Shown here: positions 47,457 to 59,193 of the stretch, one piece after another
Layout of the letters: each line of letters opens with the position of its first letter
Position numbering within the stretch: the stretch's first letter is position 1
Source of the DNA: Theobroma cacao
Taxonomy: Eukaryota > Streptophyta > Magnoliopsida > Malvales > Malvaceae
Assembly: GCF_000208745.1 (NCBI RefSeq)
Contig: NC_030851.1
Location: forward strand, 6,458,005-6,522,004
Direction of reading: 5' to 3'
DNA length: 64,000 bases
Translations under genes and position numbers: made by a program
Notes under the pieces: generated by a model
The model's database searches: none
What the model saw: only the letters and a program-made list of their open reading frames with translations
Told to the model about the DNA's origin: nothing

Positions 47457-49073
47457 CTAGGCACCCATCATGGATCCTGAGTTCTTCCTGCACTCAGACA
47501 ACATATCCATGTAGAACTGACACTTGTTGATTTCGGTTCCATAGCTATTCAGGCACTACAAGAAACACAAGAATGGAATATCATTAGAGTAATGTTGCTA
47601 CATATTCCACATGAGTTCTGCATCATACGTACCAACATGATGAATGGGTACTCAGGGAGAAACACCAGCAACTAACATACTAAGGTACTAAAGGCATCTA
47701 CCTCAAGTGTAACAACTCAGGATAAATAAATTAAAAGAAAACCCAGATTTTAACTACTTAATGAAGAAACCAGGGCCATATGTGAAATTCATTCCAAATC
47801 AGGCAAAAGATATTAGGTAAACTGCAAATCCAGAATGGATGATTAAGCTGCTAGAATCTAGGAATCATGCTTTCCATACAAAGCTTCAGTCAGCCATAGC
47901 ATGAAAAATATTATCAACATTTTCACAAACTACTACACCATCAAGTAATTGAATAACAGAAACTGAAGTCCACATACGTCTTGGAATGCCTTGTAGTGGA
48001 TGCTGCATGCATCAGAGCCAGCAAGACTATTAGTGGTGGCTGCTGGTGCAGGGGCAGCTGCAGCCTCAGTAACCACAGTTTCATGTTGAATAGTACGAGG
48101 ACCCAGCACAGCATCAACAGCCCTGTGAGCCACAGCACTTCCAGTGCCAAAAGCCATGCCTACAATAAGGAGATAAAGAAAAAAATTAGCTAAAATCAGA
48201 AAAATGCATCATGATAAAGCAACCAGTTACATATAACGTAAATAGTCCACCATCTCAGAAGGATATCCATTCACATACCCTGAGCTATGGTAGAGCCTAT
48301 GCCTCCAAGCATGGATCCACCACTTCCGCTCTGAGCAGGAGGGGGAGGAGGAGCACGTTGAGCTGCAGCGAAAAATTAAATAAAATTAAAAATGACACTC
48401 AATCAAAGAAATATCTACTGACTAAATACAGTTTTAAACCAACAATCCTCTTATCAAAAAAGGCATATATCAAGGTTAATCAATCGTGAAACTCTCATCT
48501 ATAAGCTACATAACCATATACAAAATAAAAAGGGTGAGTTACCTGGTGGAGGTGGTGGGCTGCGTGCAGAAGCAGCACGAGGGGCTGGGCGAGAAGCAGA
48601 CCTTCCTGCAAAATAGTAAGAATAACAAAAGGGGAAACATAAGTGAACAGAACAGAAATTCCATAAACACCCAAATAATGGAAAATGGCACAGCTCTAGT
48701 TAAAACATAGACTAACATACAAAGATCCATACTTTGCACCGCCTTACAAGGTACTTACTGATATGACAATTGAATGTTCCAATAACAAGGTAAAATAATC
48801 ACAGGAGATAATAAATACCATATCCAGCCCAATTTTTAAAAACCAAAGAGAATCATGCAAAGCACCAAAACTAAAAAAAAAAAATCCCCAATAAATCATA
48901 CAGGCCAGATAAGCCTAAATCCAGGAATTAAGATTAACCCTAGAAAACAGGTGAAGCTGGGTGCGGGTAAATATATACAAATAAACATGGGCAAAGATGC
49001 AAATAAATAGTTTGGGAAAGATTAGATCTGAAAGAAATGAGATGAGAAACTAACCAGAGCTTCGGCGAGGCAT
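47457..49073 (-). CDS. Twin CX9C (CHCH) domain protein, CHCHD2/CHCHD10/MIX17 type
   Basis: Predicted 148 aa. Exons from the 5' end: 49073-49055, 48605-48543, 48362-48279, 48159-47978, 47555-47457. The N-terminus is basic and rich in Arg, Ser, Ala and Pro (MPRRSSGRSASRPAPRAA), like a mitochondrial presequence. A Gly-rich hydrophobic middle follows (GGIGSTIAQGMAFGTGSAVA). The C-terminus has two Cys pairs, CSIHYKAFQDC and CQFYMDMLSEC, each C-x9-C, forming the disulfide hairpin imported by the MIA pathway. Animal relatives act in the intermembrane space on respiratory-chain function and cristae, and also in the nucleus under stress. A proline stretch (PPPPP) occurs twice, at the ends of exons 2 and 3's start region. 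The domain's first CX9C motif is split by the last intron. All exons join in frame. Confidence 0.92.
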
Positions 49074-49182
49074 GTTGATGTTTTGGAATAGAAGCGGCGT
49101 TAAGTTTCAGAGGTTTATGTAGAGAGAGGGTTTAGACTACGAAGGGAACTATAGATTTCCCCCAAATCCCTGGAAATGTTCA

Positions 49183-49192
49183 TTTATATAGA
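49183..49192 (-). promoter_or_regulatory. TATA box of the CHCH gene
   Basis: On the minus strand the sequence reads tctatataaatg, about 110 bases upstream of the CHCH start codon, a normal spacing for a short leader. Confidence 0.5.
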
Positions 49193-50740
49193 GGGGTAAA
49201 GGCGGTACGTGGGTGAGAACAAGATTAGTTTATATCAAACACGTGGCAGAATTCGACTGGACTCGCATTTTTTTACTGTACATTAACTAATATTAAATCC
49301 TAAGGCAGGTGTCAACTTTGGACCTTATGCCAAAAGCCCAAAACAGAAACCCACAATCTGCTCGATTTGTTCATGGACTGAGAAGCCTAACTAGTTCGGG
49401 TCAACCCTACATTAACAATTTGAGTTCCATCCGGTTCGAAGTGACGCACATCTTGTAATTGTTTATTCCTTTTTATCTTATTATCACTAAAAATGTTAAA
49501 GCTTATCATATTTAAAATAAAAATGTACAACAAGGCACATGAATTGGTCCTTTTATTTTTAGGCTGAAATCCAATATTTTATTTCTTTATTTCTTTCGTT
49601 TTACTTTAATTTAAAAAATTAATTTTTATTTATACTTTTTTACGTTTTTTATTTTTTTCACATAATATTTTAACTTTTTTTTAATTAACACATTGTATAT
49701 AAGTTTTATCTCTAGAAGAGTTGCATGATTTGCTCAATAAATTATGACAGAATTAATGATTTAATCTCTTGTGAGAATAAAATTTATTCATAAAGTATTG
49801 ATTGAAATAAAAGAATCACAACAAAACATTGTGTGAAAAATTTTGTTAATTATATTAAAAAAATTAAAAATATTTTTGAAAAAGTTAAGTTCATGCATAT
49901 TAAGTTGAGACATTTTATGGTAGGAAATTACAATCCATAAATTAAAGCCGAAAATTGAAAAATTGGAAGTAGTTAACATCAAGAATTGATGAATGTTTTA
50001 AAATATCAAATGGAAGATATCAGGTCATATGTTTTTTAGACAAAAATAGTGTGATATTTAGCTTTAAAAGTCCGATTAATTTTAGGTTCATAATTCATTA
50101 TATGAAATGGGGTATCCATAATTAATTTTCATTTAGAGAGGGAACTAAGTTGAGCTAATTTGTTTAATTTGTTTTTTTATTAATTACTTTTTATATGGAT
50201 ATTTGAGTATTTGATTTATTGATTTATGTATGATTTTCTGTTTAAAAAGTAAGATTCGATTTTTTAATTTAAAAATTATTTTTATAAATTTATCTATTAA
50301 ATACTTAGAAAGACATTTTCAAGTTTCAAAACTTATTATTTTTAACAAATAATCTTTCGTTAATTTTTTTTTTTGCAAAATAATGGTCTATTATTATCTC
50401 ATTTTCAAAACTTGATCTAACCTTAGCCACATTCTGCTGATTAGAGATTAGTAGTAGTTTTAAATATGAACACTAACTCGCATAAAAATTGTATAAATAA
50501 AAGAATGCTACAGTAATAAAAAAAATCCCCAAAAAGAATTTCAAAATCCTTAATCACACAATCAAAGATTCAAGATCTCTCTTTTTCTTTCTAGTAACCA
50601 CATAACACACCCACCAAAAACAAAAAAAAAAACCAAGGTTCTCTGCTTTGAAAAAAAAAATCCAAAACCCTAGGGTTTCTTCAGATTTTTCGTTTCTAAA
50701 TCTCTGATCTTTTTCATCGATTGATTAACCAGTGAAGCCA
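49193..50740. other. Intergenic region between the CHCH and DRP3 genes
   Basis: Divergent promoters separated by AT-rich DNA. Homopolymer runs of A and T are frequent. The last 200 bases are the DRP3 leader. I see no gene, transposon end or RNA gene. Confidence 0.5.
50664..50677 (+). promoter_or_regulatory. Telo-box palindrome in the DRP3 leader
   Basis: aaaccctagggttt is a perfect 14-base palindrome made of two opposed telo-box motifs (AAACCCTA), 63 bases before the DRP3 start. Telo-boxes occur in promoters and leaders of many plant growth-related genes. Confidence 0.6.
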
Positions 50741-53700
50741 ATGGCTGAAGAAGCAGCAGCATCGACGCCTCCATCATCTGCGGCTCCATTGGGATCTTCC
50801 GTCATACCGATAGTAAACAAGCTACAGGACATCTTTGCTCAGCTTGGGAGCCAGTCCACGATAGAGTTGCCGCAGGTGGCGGTGGTTGGAAGCCAGAGCA
50901 GTGGCAAGTCCAGCGTGCTTGAGTCACTCGTTGGCCGAGACTTCTTGCCTCGCGGTTCCGATATCTGCACGCGCCGCCCTCTCGTCCTTCAGCTACTTCA
51001 GACCAAATGTAAACCTGATGGCTCTGAGGAGGAGTATGGCGAGTTTCTTCACTTGCCTGGAAAGCGCTTCTATGATTTCTCTGAGATTCGCAGGGAGATT
51101 CAGGTTCTTTATTGCTTGCTTTTTATGATTGAGAAGCTCAAAAGTTAGGCATTTTGATTATTCAATTTGAAAAGGTTTTTATTATGGGGTTTTTATGAAG
51201 TTAGGCATTTTTGAATTTTCTTTTGCTGACTGGTTGCTTAAGGACTATTAAAATTGTGAGATAAATTTTGAAGCAAGAAACAGATTAATTAGATGATACG
51301 TGAAAGAATTAAGATGCACAATAAGTTGTGATTAGGGAAATTGAAAGCTTGCCAAAAGGAATAATTAGGCTTTAGGTGATAATGACGCTGAAATTCACTA
51401 CAGTGAAGCTTTTAGGGTTTAGGTAGATAGTTACTTAACTAGTAAAGAGAATCACTTAATTTAGATGTTATTGGCTAAGGATCTCAGATATATTTCTTCT
51501 CTCTCCCCCAAGCTCTTTGACAAACTCTAGCCTTTTATTGCTTGCAAGTTATAATAGTTTTTATGAGATCAAGAAAGCATGTTTGTAATTTGTGGAGTTA
51601 AAAGAAATGAAAATGTCCTTACATTAAGAAAATCTCAATTGACTGCAGGCTGAGACAGATAGGGAGGCTGGAGGAAACAAAGGTGTGTCAGACAAGCAGA
51701 TTCGACTTAAGATTTTCTCACCAAATGTTCTAGATATCACTCTTGTGGATCTTCCTGGAATCACAAAGGTTCCTGTGGGTGACCAGCCCTCTGACATTGA
51801 AGCTCGAATTAGAACAATGATCATGTCTTACATTAAACAGCCAAGCTGTCTGATTCTAGCTGTAACTCCAGCAAATTCAGACTTAGCAAATTCTGATGCA
51901 CTTCAAATTGCAGGAAATGCTGATCCTGATGGTAATTTTGACTATCAAAATGCCAATTTCTGTATTGAGTTGCTGTTTGATATTTATTTAATTGAATCAT
52001 TTTGCTAATTTTATGCTGGCAGGTTATAGAACCATTGGCATAATCACAAAGGTGCAAATTTTAACTTGAAATTCTCTTTTTCAGATTATGATACAACTTC
52101 TATGTAAGCTGTTCTAAATTTCTGATTAGTTTTGGCTTATTTGTATGTGAACCAGTTGGATATAATGGATCGAGGTACTGATGCTCGTAACCTATTGCTT
52201 GGGAAAGTGATTCCCCTTCGACTTGGTTACATAGGTGTTGTGAATCGTAGTCAGGAGGTAACCATGTAACCTTTCAGGAATGGCAATATTAATTCATCAG
52301 TTTGTATTTTGTTACTCTTTTTAAATAAATTATTTCTGAATGCATTGTTGATGTGGATGATGGGTCATTTTTAGAGTTGTTTTTCTTAACAATTATGCTG
52401 TAGTCATTACTTTGAGATGCTCTAATGGCATTTTGGTCTTCTGTGATATTGCTCTATTGAATTAGAACATATATTAACTTTTTTCATGTCATTTTGCATG
52501 GTGAGATCTTCCTGTCCGTGTACATGTCCTGTCATTTTTTTATTGTGTGCCGTATGCTATTGTCGCTTCACTGTCAGTTTCAAAAATGGTGTGTCAGGTC
52601 CTCAAAACTTTTATGTTCTTAGGCAACCTGAAGTATATGCAGCACATGGTATAATGGAGCCTGAATTTGATAAGCCTAGATAATTAGTCAAAGGAATCAA
52701 AATAGAATTACTAAAACGAAGGGGTGTGAAAGTCAAGAACATGGCTGCTTTTTACAGCATAACATTTAAACATTTGAAAATTGCTGGTCATTAGAGCAGG
52801 AATGGAGTGTAAAAAACCATGTATGCAAGAGCTTTAATATGGGTAACTCTACTGCCCCAAAAACGTTTTATTTCTTTCCATCCACAAAAGCAAATAAAAG
52901 CTATTTTAATTGTTAGTAAATTATGATAGTTTTGCTTCTACTATGCTACTATACTTGTTTATTTAGGAAATTGTTTTGTAACTAGTGGCCTTGGGTGATT
53001 TCTTTTTTGCTCTTACTTCTATATAATATACTGCTTAACAGGAATCCTATTTTCCTAGTGGGCTGAGATTTTGATTGGACTTTTATGTTGTCCTCTAAAC
53101 AGGATATTTTACTCAACCGGAGTATCAAGGATGCCCTTATAGCTGAGGAAAAGTTCTTCCGCAGTCGTCCGGTATGGCTGTACCAACCTTTAGCAATTGT
53201 ACATGGTTTGATGCATTTTCCATCATCAATTTGCTAATATTTTTTGCTGGTACATAGGTATATAATGGTCTAGCTGATCGTTGTGGTGTACCTCAGTTGG
53301 CAAAGAAGCTGAACCAGGTAAAATATTTGCAAGATGAGGTTTCCAAAACTTTTATGGAGTATAATTTAAATTTTCGAATTTGGATGCTTCATTCTAATGC
53401 CTACACTTCCTAAAAAATTCAATCTGTTTCTCCCCCTGTTTATGCTACTCATTTGGAGCAGAAAAAAAAAAAAACCTCCCTTTTACTTCCAACCAGATTG
53501 AACATGGACTGCATTGTATGCTCTATCTGGGGAAATTTCCATAGGCTTAGCTATATCTTGAACATTCCTGCTTTTCTTTGTCCTTTTACCTGAATCAAGT
53601 CACCCTCGTGCTTATAGGATCTGTAGAAGGCTTTATGCTGGTTGAGAACTTATTGCAATCCTCTAAGTTCAGCCCTGTGACCCAGCTGTGCATGACAGAG

Positions 53701-56700
53701 ACATGTACAGTTGGCATAGGGGGAATTTCTGTGTTTCTTTTATCTTGTTGTTGAGTCTTTCTATGCTGTTTCCATTGCAGATTTTAGTACAACATATCAA
53801 GGCAATACTTCCTGGGCTGAAATCACGCATTAGTTCTGCACTGGTTTCTGTAGCAAAGGAGCATGCAAGCTATGGAGAAATCACAGAATCAAAGGCATGT
53901 ATATTTGTTTGTTTACCAGAACTTGGTTGAGAAATGATTGGTTCTTATGACAAGATTATGGTTTTGTAACCTATAGGCTGGTCAGGGAGCTCTTCTGCTG
54001 AATATTCTTTCAAAGTACTGTGAAGGTAAATATTTTGTTTCACTGTCTGTAAATTGTCCTTTTTCTCTTACTAATATTCTGAAGTACACCTTTATATACA
54101 TTCTACTAAATTGGTAATGATACTGTTAATTAATGCTTTGTTGGAAACAGCATTCTCATCTATGGTAGAGGGTAAAAATGAAGAAATGTCTACATCTGAG
54201 CTGTCTGGTGGAGCACGGATTCATTATATTTTCCAATCAATCTTTGTTAAGAGCTTGGAGGTGGGTAGGCAGATATTTGTGTCTGGGATATTTGCATACC
54301 TTTCATTCTAAGGAATTTTTTGCTAGCTGGATTTCTTTTCCATTTTTCGTTAGAGTTTCATTATATTATACATCTCCTTATCTTTAGTTTCTTCACATCA
54401 TTGTAAAAAAGTTGATCATTAATTACTATAAACATCATTACCACCTATCATCATTAACATTTCTGTTGATTCCAGTAATGTGTGAATTTCACTCCCTGTG
54501 GGTGATTTTGTGCTTGGTCTCTGCAAGGACAGGATAAAAAATAAATAAATATGACAACCTTATTGGTGGTTATCTGGTTTCATATTGTTAATTTTTGACC
54601 TCTCTTTTTTCTAAAATATAAAACTTTCTTATTTGTTCTCAGAGCTACTGCTTCATGTAAGACACAGGCATTACAAGTCTTACTTTGCAACTATTGAATT
54701 TATTGATGTACAGCCGTGCCACTGATGAGTGCCTTTATGTAATCTGGTCCTGATTTTGAGTTTGCTGTTTACTGGTTTGTTATACAGGAGGTTGATCCAT
54801 GTGAAGACTTGACTGACGATGACATTCGAACTGCCATTCAGAATGCAACTGGTCCTCGATCTGCACTATTTGTACCAGAAGTAGGTTCTGGTGGCTTCTA
54901 CTTTGAATGTTTTATTTAAGAAATTTTTTGTATATTTTTACAGATCTAAATTGCTGTATTCCAAATGGTTGCTTGGAATTATTTTATGTTAAACCCAGAG
55001 CATAGTGTTATAATTCAATTTTCTTATATATAGGTCCCATTTGAAGTACTTGTTCGAAGGCAAATAGCTCGTTTGCTAGATCCAAGCCTTCAATGCGCCC
55101 GGTTCATATATGATGAATTAATAAAGGTGATTTTATCTTCCAGATTTTCATTGTAGTTTCACAGCTCTGTTGCTTGAGAATCAAGATTTTCTAATAGAAT
55201 TATTCTCTTTCCAGATTAGCCATCGCTGTATGGTGAATGAACTTCAGCGCTTTCCTGTTTTAAGAAAGCATATGGATCAAGTTATCGGGAATTTTCTGCG
55301 AGAAGGCCTTGAACCATCTGAAACAATGATAGGGCATATTATTGAAATGGAGGTATTCTTGTGTTTCTTCTATGTTATATTGTTTTATGTCCCTATTCCG
55401 AATCCTGTTGTAAATTATGAACTCGGTGCAGTTGACGTGCAATACATGTTATATTCTTATGTTCTTTTCAAAGATGTTTAGTTTTTTGTGATATAAGCCA
55501 TTCAATCTTGCAGATGGATTACATAAATACTTCCCACCCAAATTTTGTGGGTGGGAGCAAGGCTGTAGAGCTTGCTAATCAGCAGATCAAGAATTCACGG
55601 GTTCCTTTGCCTATATCTAGATCAAAGGTAGGTCCTCTACTAGTAGTCATTTCTATGGTAGTATTGCTATTATTCAATCCTAATGACCCTTGATTTTCAT
55701 TTTTTCTCCGTTTCTTTGTTGACTTAATCAGGATAGCTTAGAGCCTGATAAGGCACCTGCTTCTGAAAGGAGTATTAAATCTCGGGCTATTCTTGCAAGA
55801 CAAGTTAATGGAATTGTGGCTGATCAGGCAAGAAATTTTGTGTTTCTGATTGGCCAAAATCTGCTCTCTTTCCCTTGCCTGTTCTCTTCTTGCTTTTCTA
55901 ATCTTCTCTCCCTTGCCAGTTTTTTTTTTTTTTTTTTATGATAATTAACTTTTAATGTTATACTCCATTTGCTTGCAGGGTGTCCGTCCTGTTGCAGATG
56001 TTGAGAAAGTTCCATCTGCTGGTAACGTGTTTTTAGGATGACATTTTTTGAATTTGTGGAATATGTTGCTTTAATATCTGTGGTTCTCCTTTTATAATTG
56101 TTTTACAAGAAAGCCAAATATTGAGGGTTTTCTCTCCCTTTTTTTCCCCTGAAGGGGGTCTCAGAATTGCACAATATGAATTTTTGGGTTTTTGATATTT
56201 CTTGCCCTATTTTTTATATTATTATCAAGCAGCATAGGAGTAAATTGATGTTCTACACCTCGGTTTTATCAGGAAGCACAAGTGGTTCAACTTGGGGCAT
56301 TTCTTCTATTTTTGGTGGTAGTGATAACCGTTCATTAGTTAAGGAGAGCTCAACCAACAAGCAATATAGTGAACCTGTTCATAACATGGAACAGGCCTTT
56401 TCCATGATCCATTTGAGAGAGGTATACACATCAGATTATCCATCAAGGTCCTAGTGCTAACTTAAATAATATGTTACTATTTAAATTATTAATTCAATCT
56501 TGACAAGCATGTTTTTTATTCTTTCCAGCCTCCACCTGTCTTGAGGCCTTCAGAAGACCGTTCAGAGAATGAAGCTATTGAAATTGCCATCACAAAATTA
56601 CTCTTAAGATCATACTATGACATTGTTAGGAAGAATATTGACGACTCTGTACCTAAAGCAATTATGCATTTCTTGGTAAGTTTGAAACTGAGTAGATTTG

Positions 56701-58089
56701 CTAATTACATTTCCTTGTGCTTTTTTAATATTTAATCCATGTTCATGGCCAAGTTCCTGATAACTATAATATAATGGAAAGTGTTATTGTGTTCGAGTTA
56801 GGATTTTCTAGTTCTTACCAGCCAAATTAATTTCTATTTTTCACCTTACATTGGTTAAGCAATTATATGGCTTGACATAAACAAGATTGGTGCTAAGTAT
56901 GTTGATTACCATCCTCCACTATTTTAATCTGGAGAGAAGCATATATTATTGTACAAGGCTACAGGTTATTTAAGTATGAGGTGTTTTAAGTTATAGTGGA
57001 ATAGTGATGGATTACATGATTGTTTAAATGTTATATCTTGTTTACTTGTCCAATTATGATGTGGGGCATGCCAGTTGGTCTACAAGTTTTTGCTTGAGCT
57101 TGATGAGGTTATGTTTGCTATATATTTCTTATCTTGGAACCTGAAACTGTTGTAATTCTTGTATGCTAATTGCTGTTTTATCAATAATATATCTCTCCAT
57201 AGGCTATAGTAAGAGCTGTGTTATCCTAACAATTGTGCAATATTGCATTGTTAAGCTGAAGCATCATACTAATAAATCTCTGTCTGTTGATGATATCTAT
57301 ATTCAGGTAAACCATACGAAACGTGAACTTCACAATGTCTTTATCAAAAAGCTCTACAGGTAGAGCTTTGTGACATTTGACTTGATTTCAATTTCTTTCA
57401 ATTATTTATCCTTTTGATAATCTCCTTGTTGACTGTTGAGTACCCCTGTTTGTCTTATGATCCAAAACAGAGAAAACCTGTTTGAAGAAATGTTACAGGA
57501 ACCTGATGAGATTGCTACAAAGAGAAAGCGTACTCGAGAAACACTCCGAGTTCTTCAACAGGCATTCAGGGTGGGTTTTCTTGACCTCATATCAAAATGT
57601 CAACATATCATAAGAATTTTTATCTGTTTGTTAAGAAGTAAAACGTCAAATGTTTTTTTCCATGTTTACATGCACAATTGTCATCATATCCCTGATGCTC
57701 TACATTCATTACTTTTTATTTTCTTGGGTAAATTGCAATAAGTACAAAGTTGCAGTCAGATTTATTGGTTTGTCTTCTTTTCGTTTTCCTTTTCAAATCC
57801 TTTTAAGTAGACTTTGGACGAATTGCCATTGGAAGCGGAAACAGTTGAGAGGGGATACAGTTTGGGTTCTGATCCAACAGGGCTGCCAAAGATCCATGGA
57901 TTGCCAACATCATCGATGTATTCTACAAGTAGTGGGTCTAATGATTCCTATGCAGTGTCTCCTAAAAACACAAAATCTCGCAAGTCTTCTCACTCAGGGG
58001 AACTACAGTCACACTTATATGGTAATGCAGATTCGAATGGAAGTGGACGCAGTTTCATGCCAGGTCTTTATCCTACAGTTGATCTGTGA
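50741..58089 (+). CDS. DRP3: Dynamin-related protein 3 (mitochondrial and peroxisomal fission GTPase)
   Basis: Predicted 827 aa. Exons: 50741-51103, 51649-51931, 52023-52051, 52156-52257, 53103-53171, 53258-53317, 53781-53894, 53977-54025, 54151-54260, 54788-54880, 55034-55126, 55215-55352, 55514-55627, 55732-55827, 55979-56021, 56273-56421, 56529-56675, 57307-57359, 57471-57570, 57811-58089. GTPase motifs: GSQSSGKS at 50-57, DLPG at 155-158, TKLD at 224-227, NRSQ. The middle domain follows, then a Ser/Gly-rich insert (exons 14-16), and the GTPase effector domain ([36 protein letters not shown]). There is no PH or Pro-rich domain, as in DRP1-like dynamins. DRP3 forms rings that divide mitochondria and peroxisomes. 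Introns after 53894 and 55827 seem to use GC donors (aag/gcatgt, cag/gcaaga). For the second, an in-frame GT alternative would add six codons. Start ATG gives MAEEAAAS, typical of the family. Confidence 0.95.
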
Positions 58090-59193
58090 GCCGCTTGAAT
58101 GTGCAATTGTGCATGTCGGTCCAAGTTTTTGTCAATGTGGAGGCATCCATCATATTCATTTGATTGCTTAGTCTAATTTCTCACTCAAGATCTTTGGAAT
58201 TCCTCCAACCAAAGCTGGCGTGTTGTTTAACTGGTGTTATCTTCCAACTAGATATCTTCAAGTCAGCTATTGTGCATTTGCATTTTGCTCGATATATTTC
58301 CCCATGTTCTCCTAGCATGATATAGGGTTATAATTGCATTGGTTTATCACTCCAGGAAGAATAATGGGAGTGAAAACTTGCTATTTTGGTCGGGAACAAT
58401 AGATTTTTCGTTCTATAATTATTCTTTCAACAATCTCCTTGCCCCCGTATTTGTTTGACATCAGGCAGTAAACATGGCCTAACTGTTTGGGTGATAATGT
58501 ACTTAGATCAAGAATGTTAGCCATGGTGTTTGTATCCAATGCTTTTCCATATATTGATGTGAAATTTGAATTCCATCGTTTTTGGTTTTGGTGGAAAGAA
58601 ACGTGTAATATCTGTTTGCATCTGCTATTTTGATAAGATCTTGCTCACCAAAAAAAAAACAACGATCAAAACTGTTCTTTCAGTTGTAAAATATGTAGGC
58701 ACAGGTGCCATCCATCTCGTGCATAATTTAAGGCTCTGGAATTCCTACGCTTCTAATGGTTGTGGGAGGGTCTCTTATATGAATACGAATGGGTTTCCCC
58801 TTAGGTTTAAACGTCAGAGCACAAAATACGAATATGGTAGAAGCAGAACTTACCAAAGCTTATGCCTATTGGCCAAAAAAAAAAGAGAAGTTTCACTCCA
58901 GAGAAAATAAAGCATAATTAATTTAATTTCTCTAAGTTACAATATTTTTTTACCAGAGAAACCAAAAAAAAGAAAAGAGAAAGAAAAAGAAAAAGAAAGG
59001 TAAGCCTGCGTGAAAAGAAACACGTGGCAAAAGTAGAGACTATAACTAACGAACTCCGCCAACCGTCAAAACTAGAAGCACGAAATAGCTCACGCTGTGT
59101 CTTTCTAAACCCTTTCCCTCCTCTGCCCTGCTAATCAACCAAGTCCCAAGAAAACACATTTTCCTCACAAAAGTCCCATCTTTCCCCGGGAAA
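58090..59193. other. DRP3 3' flank and promoter of GT47 copy 2
   Basis: DRP3 3' UTR and intergenic DNA with a purine-rich tract (aaaagaaaagagaaagaaaa, near 58968-58998). From 59021 the sequence matches the promoter of GT47 copy 1, and starts with a G-box-like cacgtggc that copy 1 has as gacgtggc. Confidence 0.5.

Noticed and set aside
47933..48157. Two overlapping minus-strand frames of 69 and 74 codons
   Set aside because: One is exon 4 of the CHCH gene, the other its shadow frame.
15217..58089. A functional cluster of mitochondrial genes (ALDH6, CHCH protein, DRP3)
   Set aside because: They are widely spaced, on both strands and mixed with unrelated genes; coincidence is simpler.
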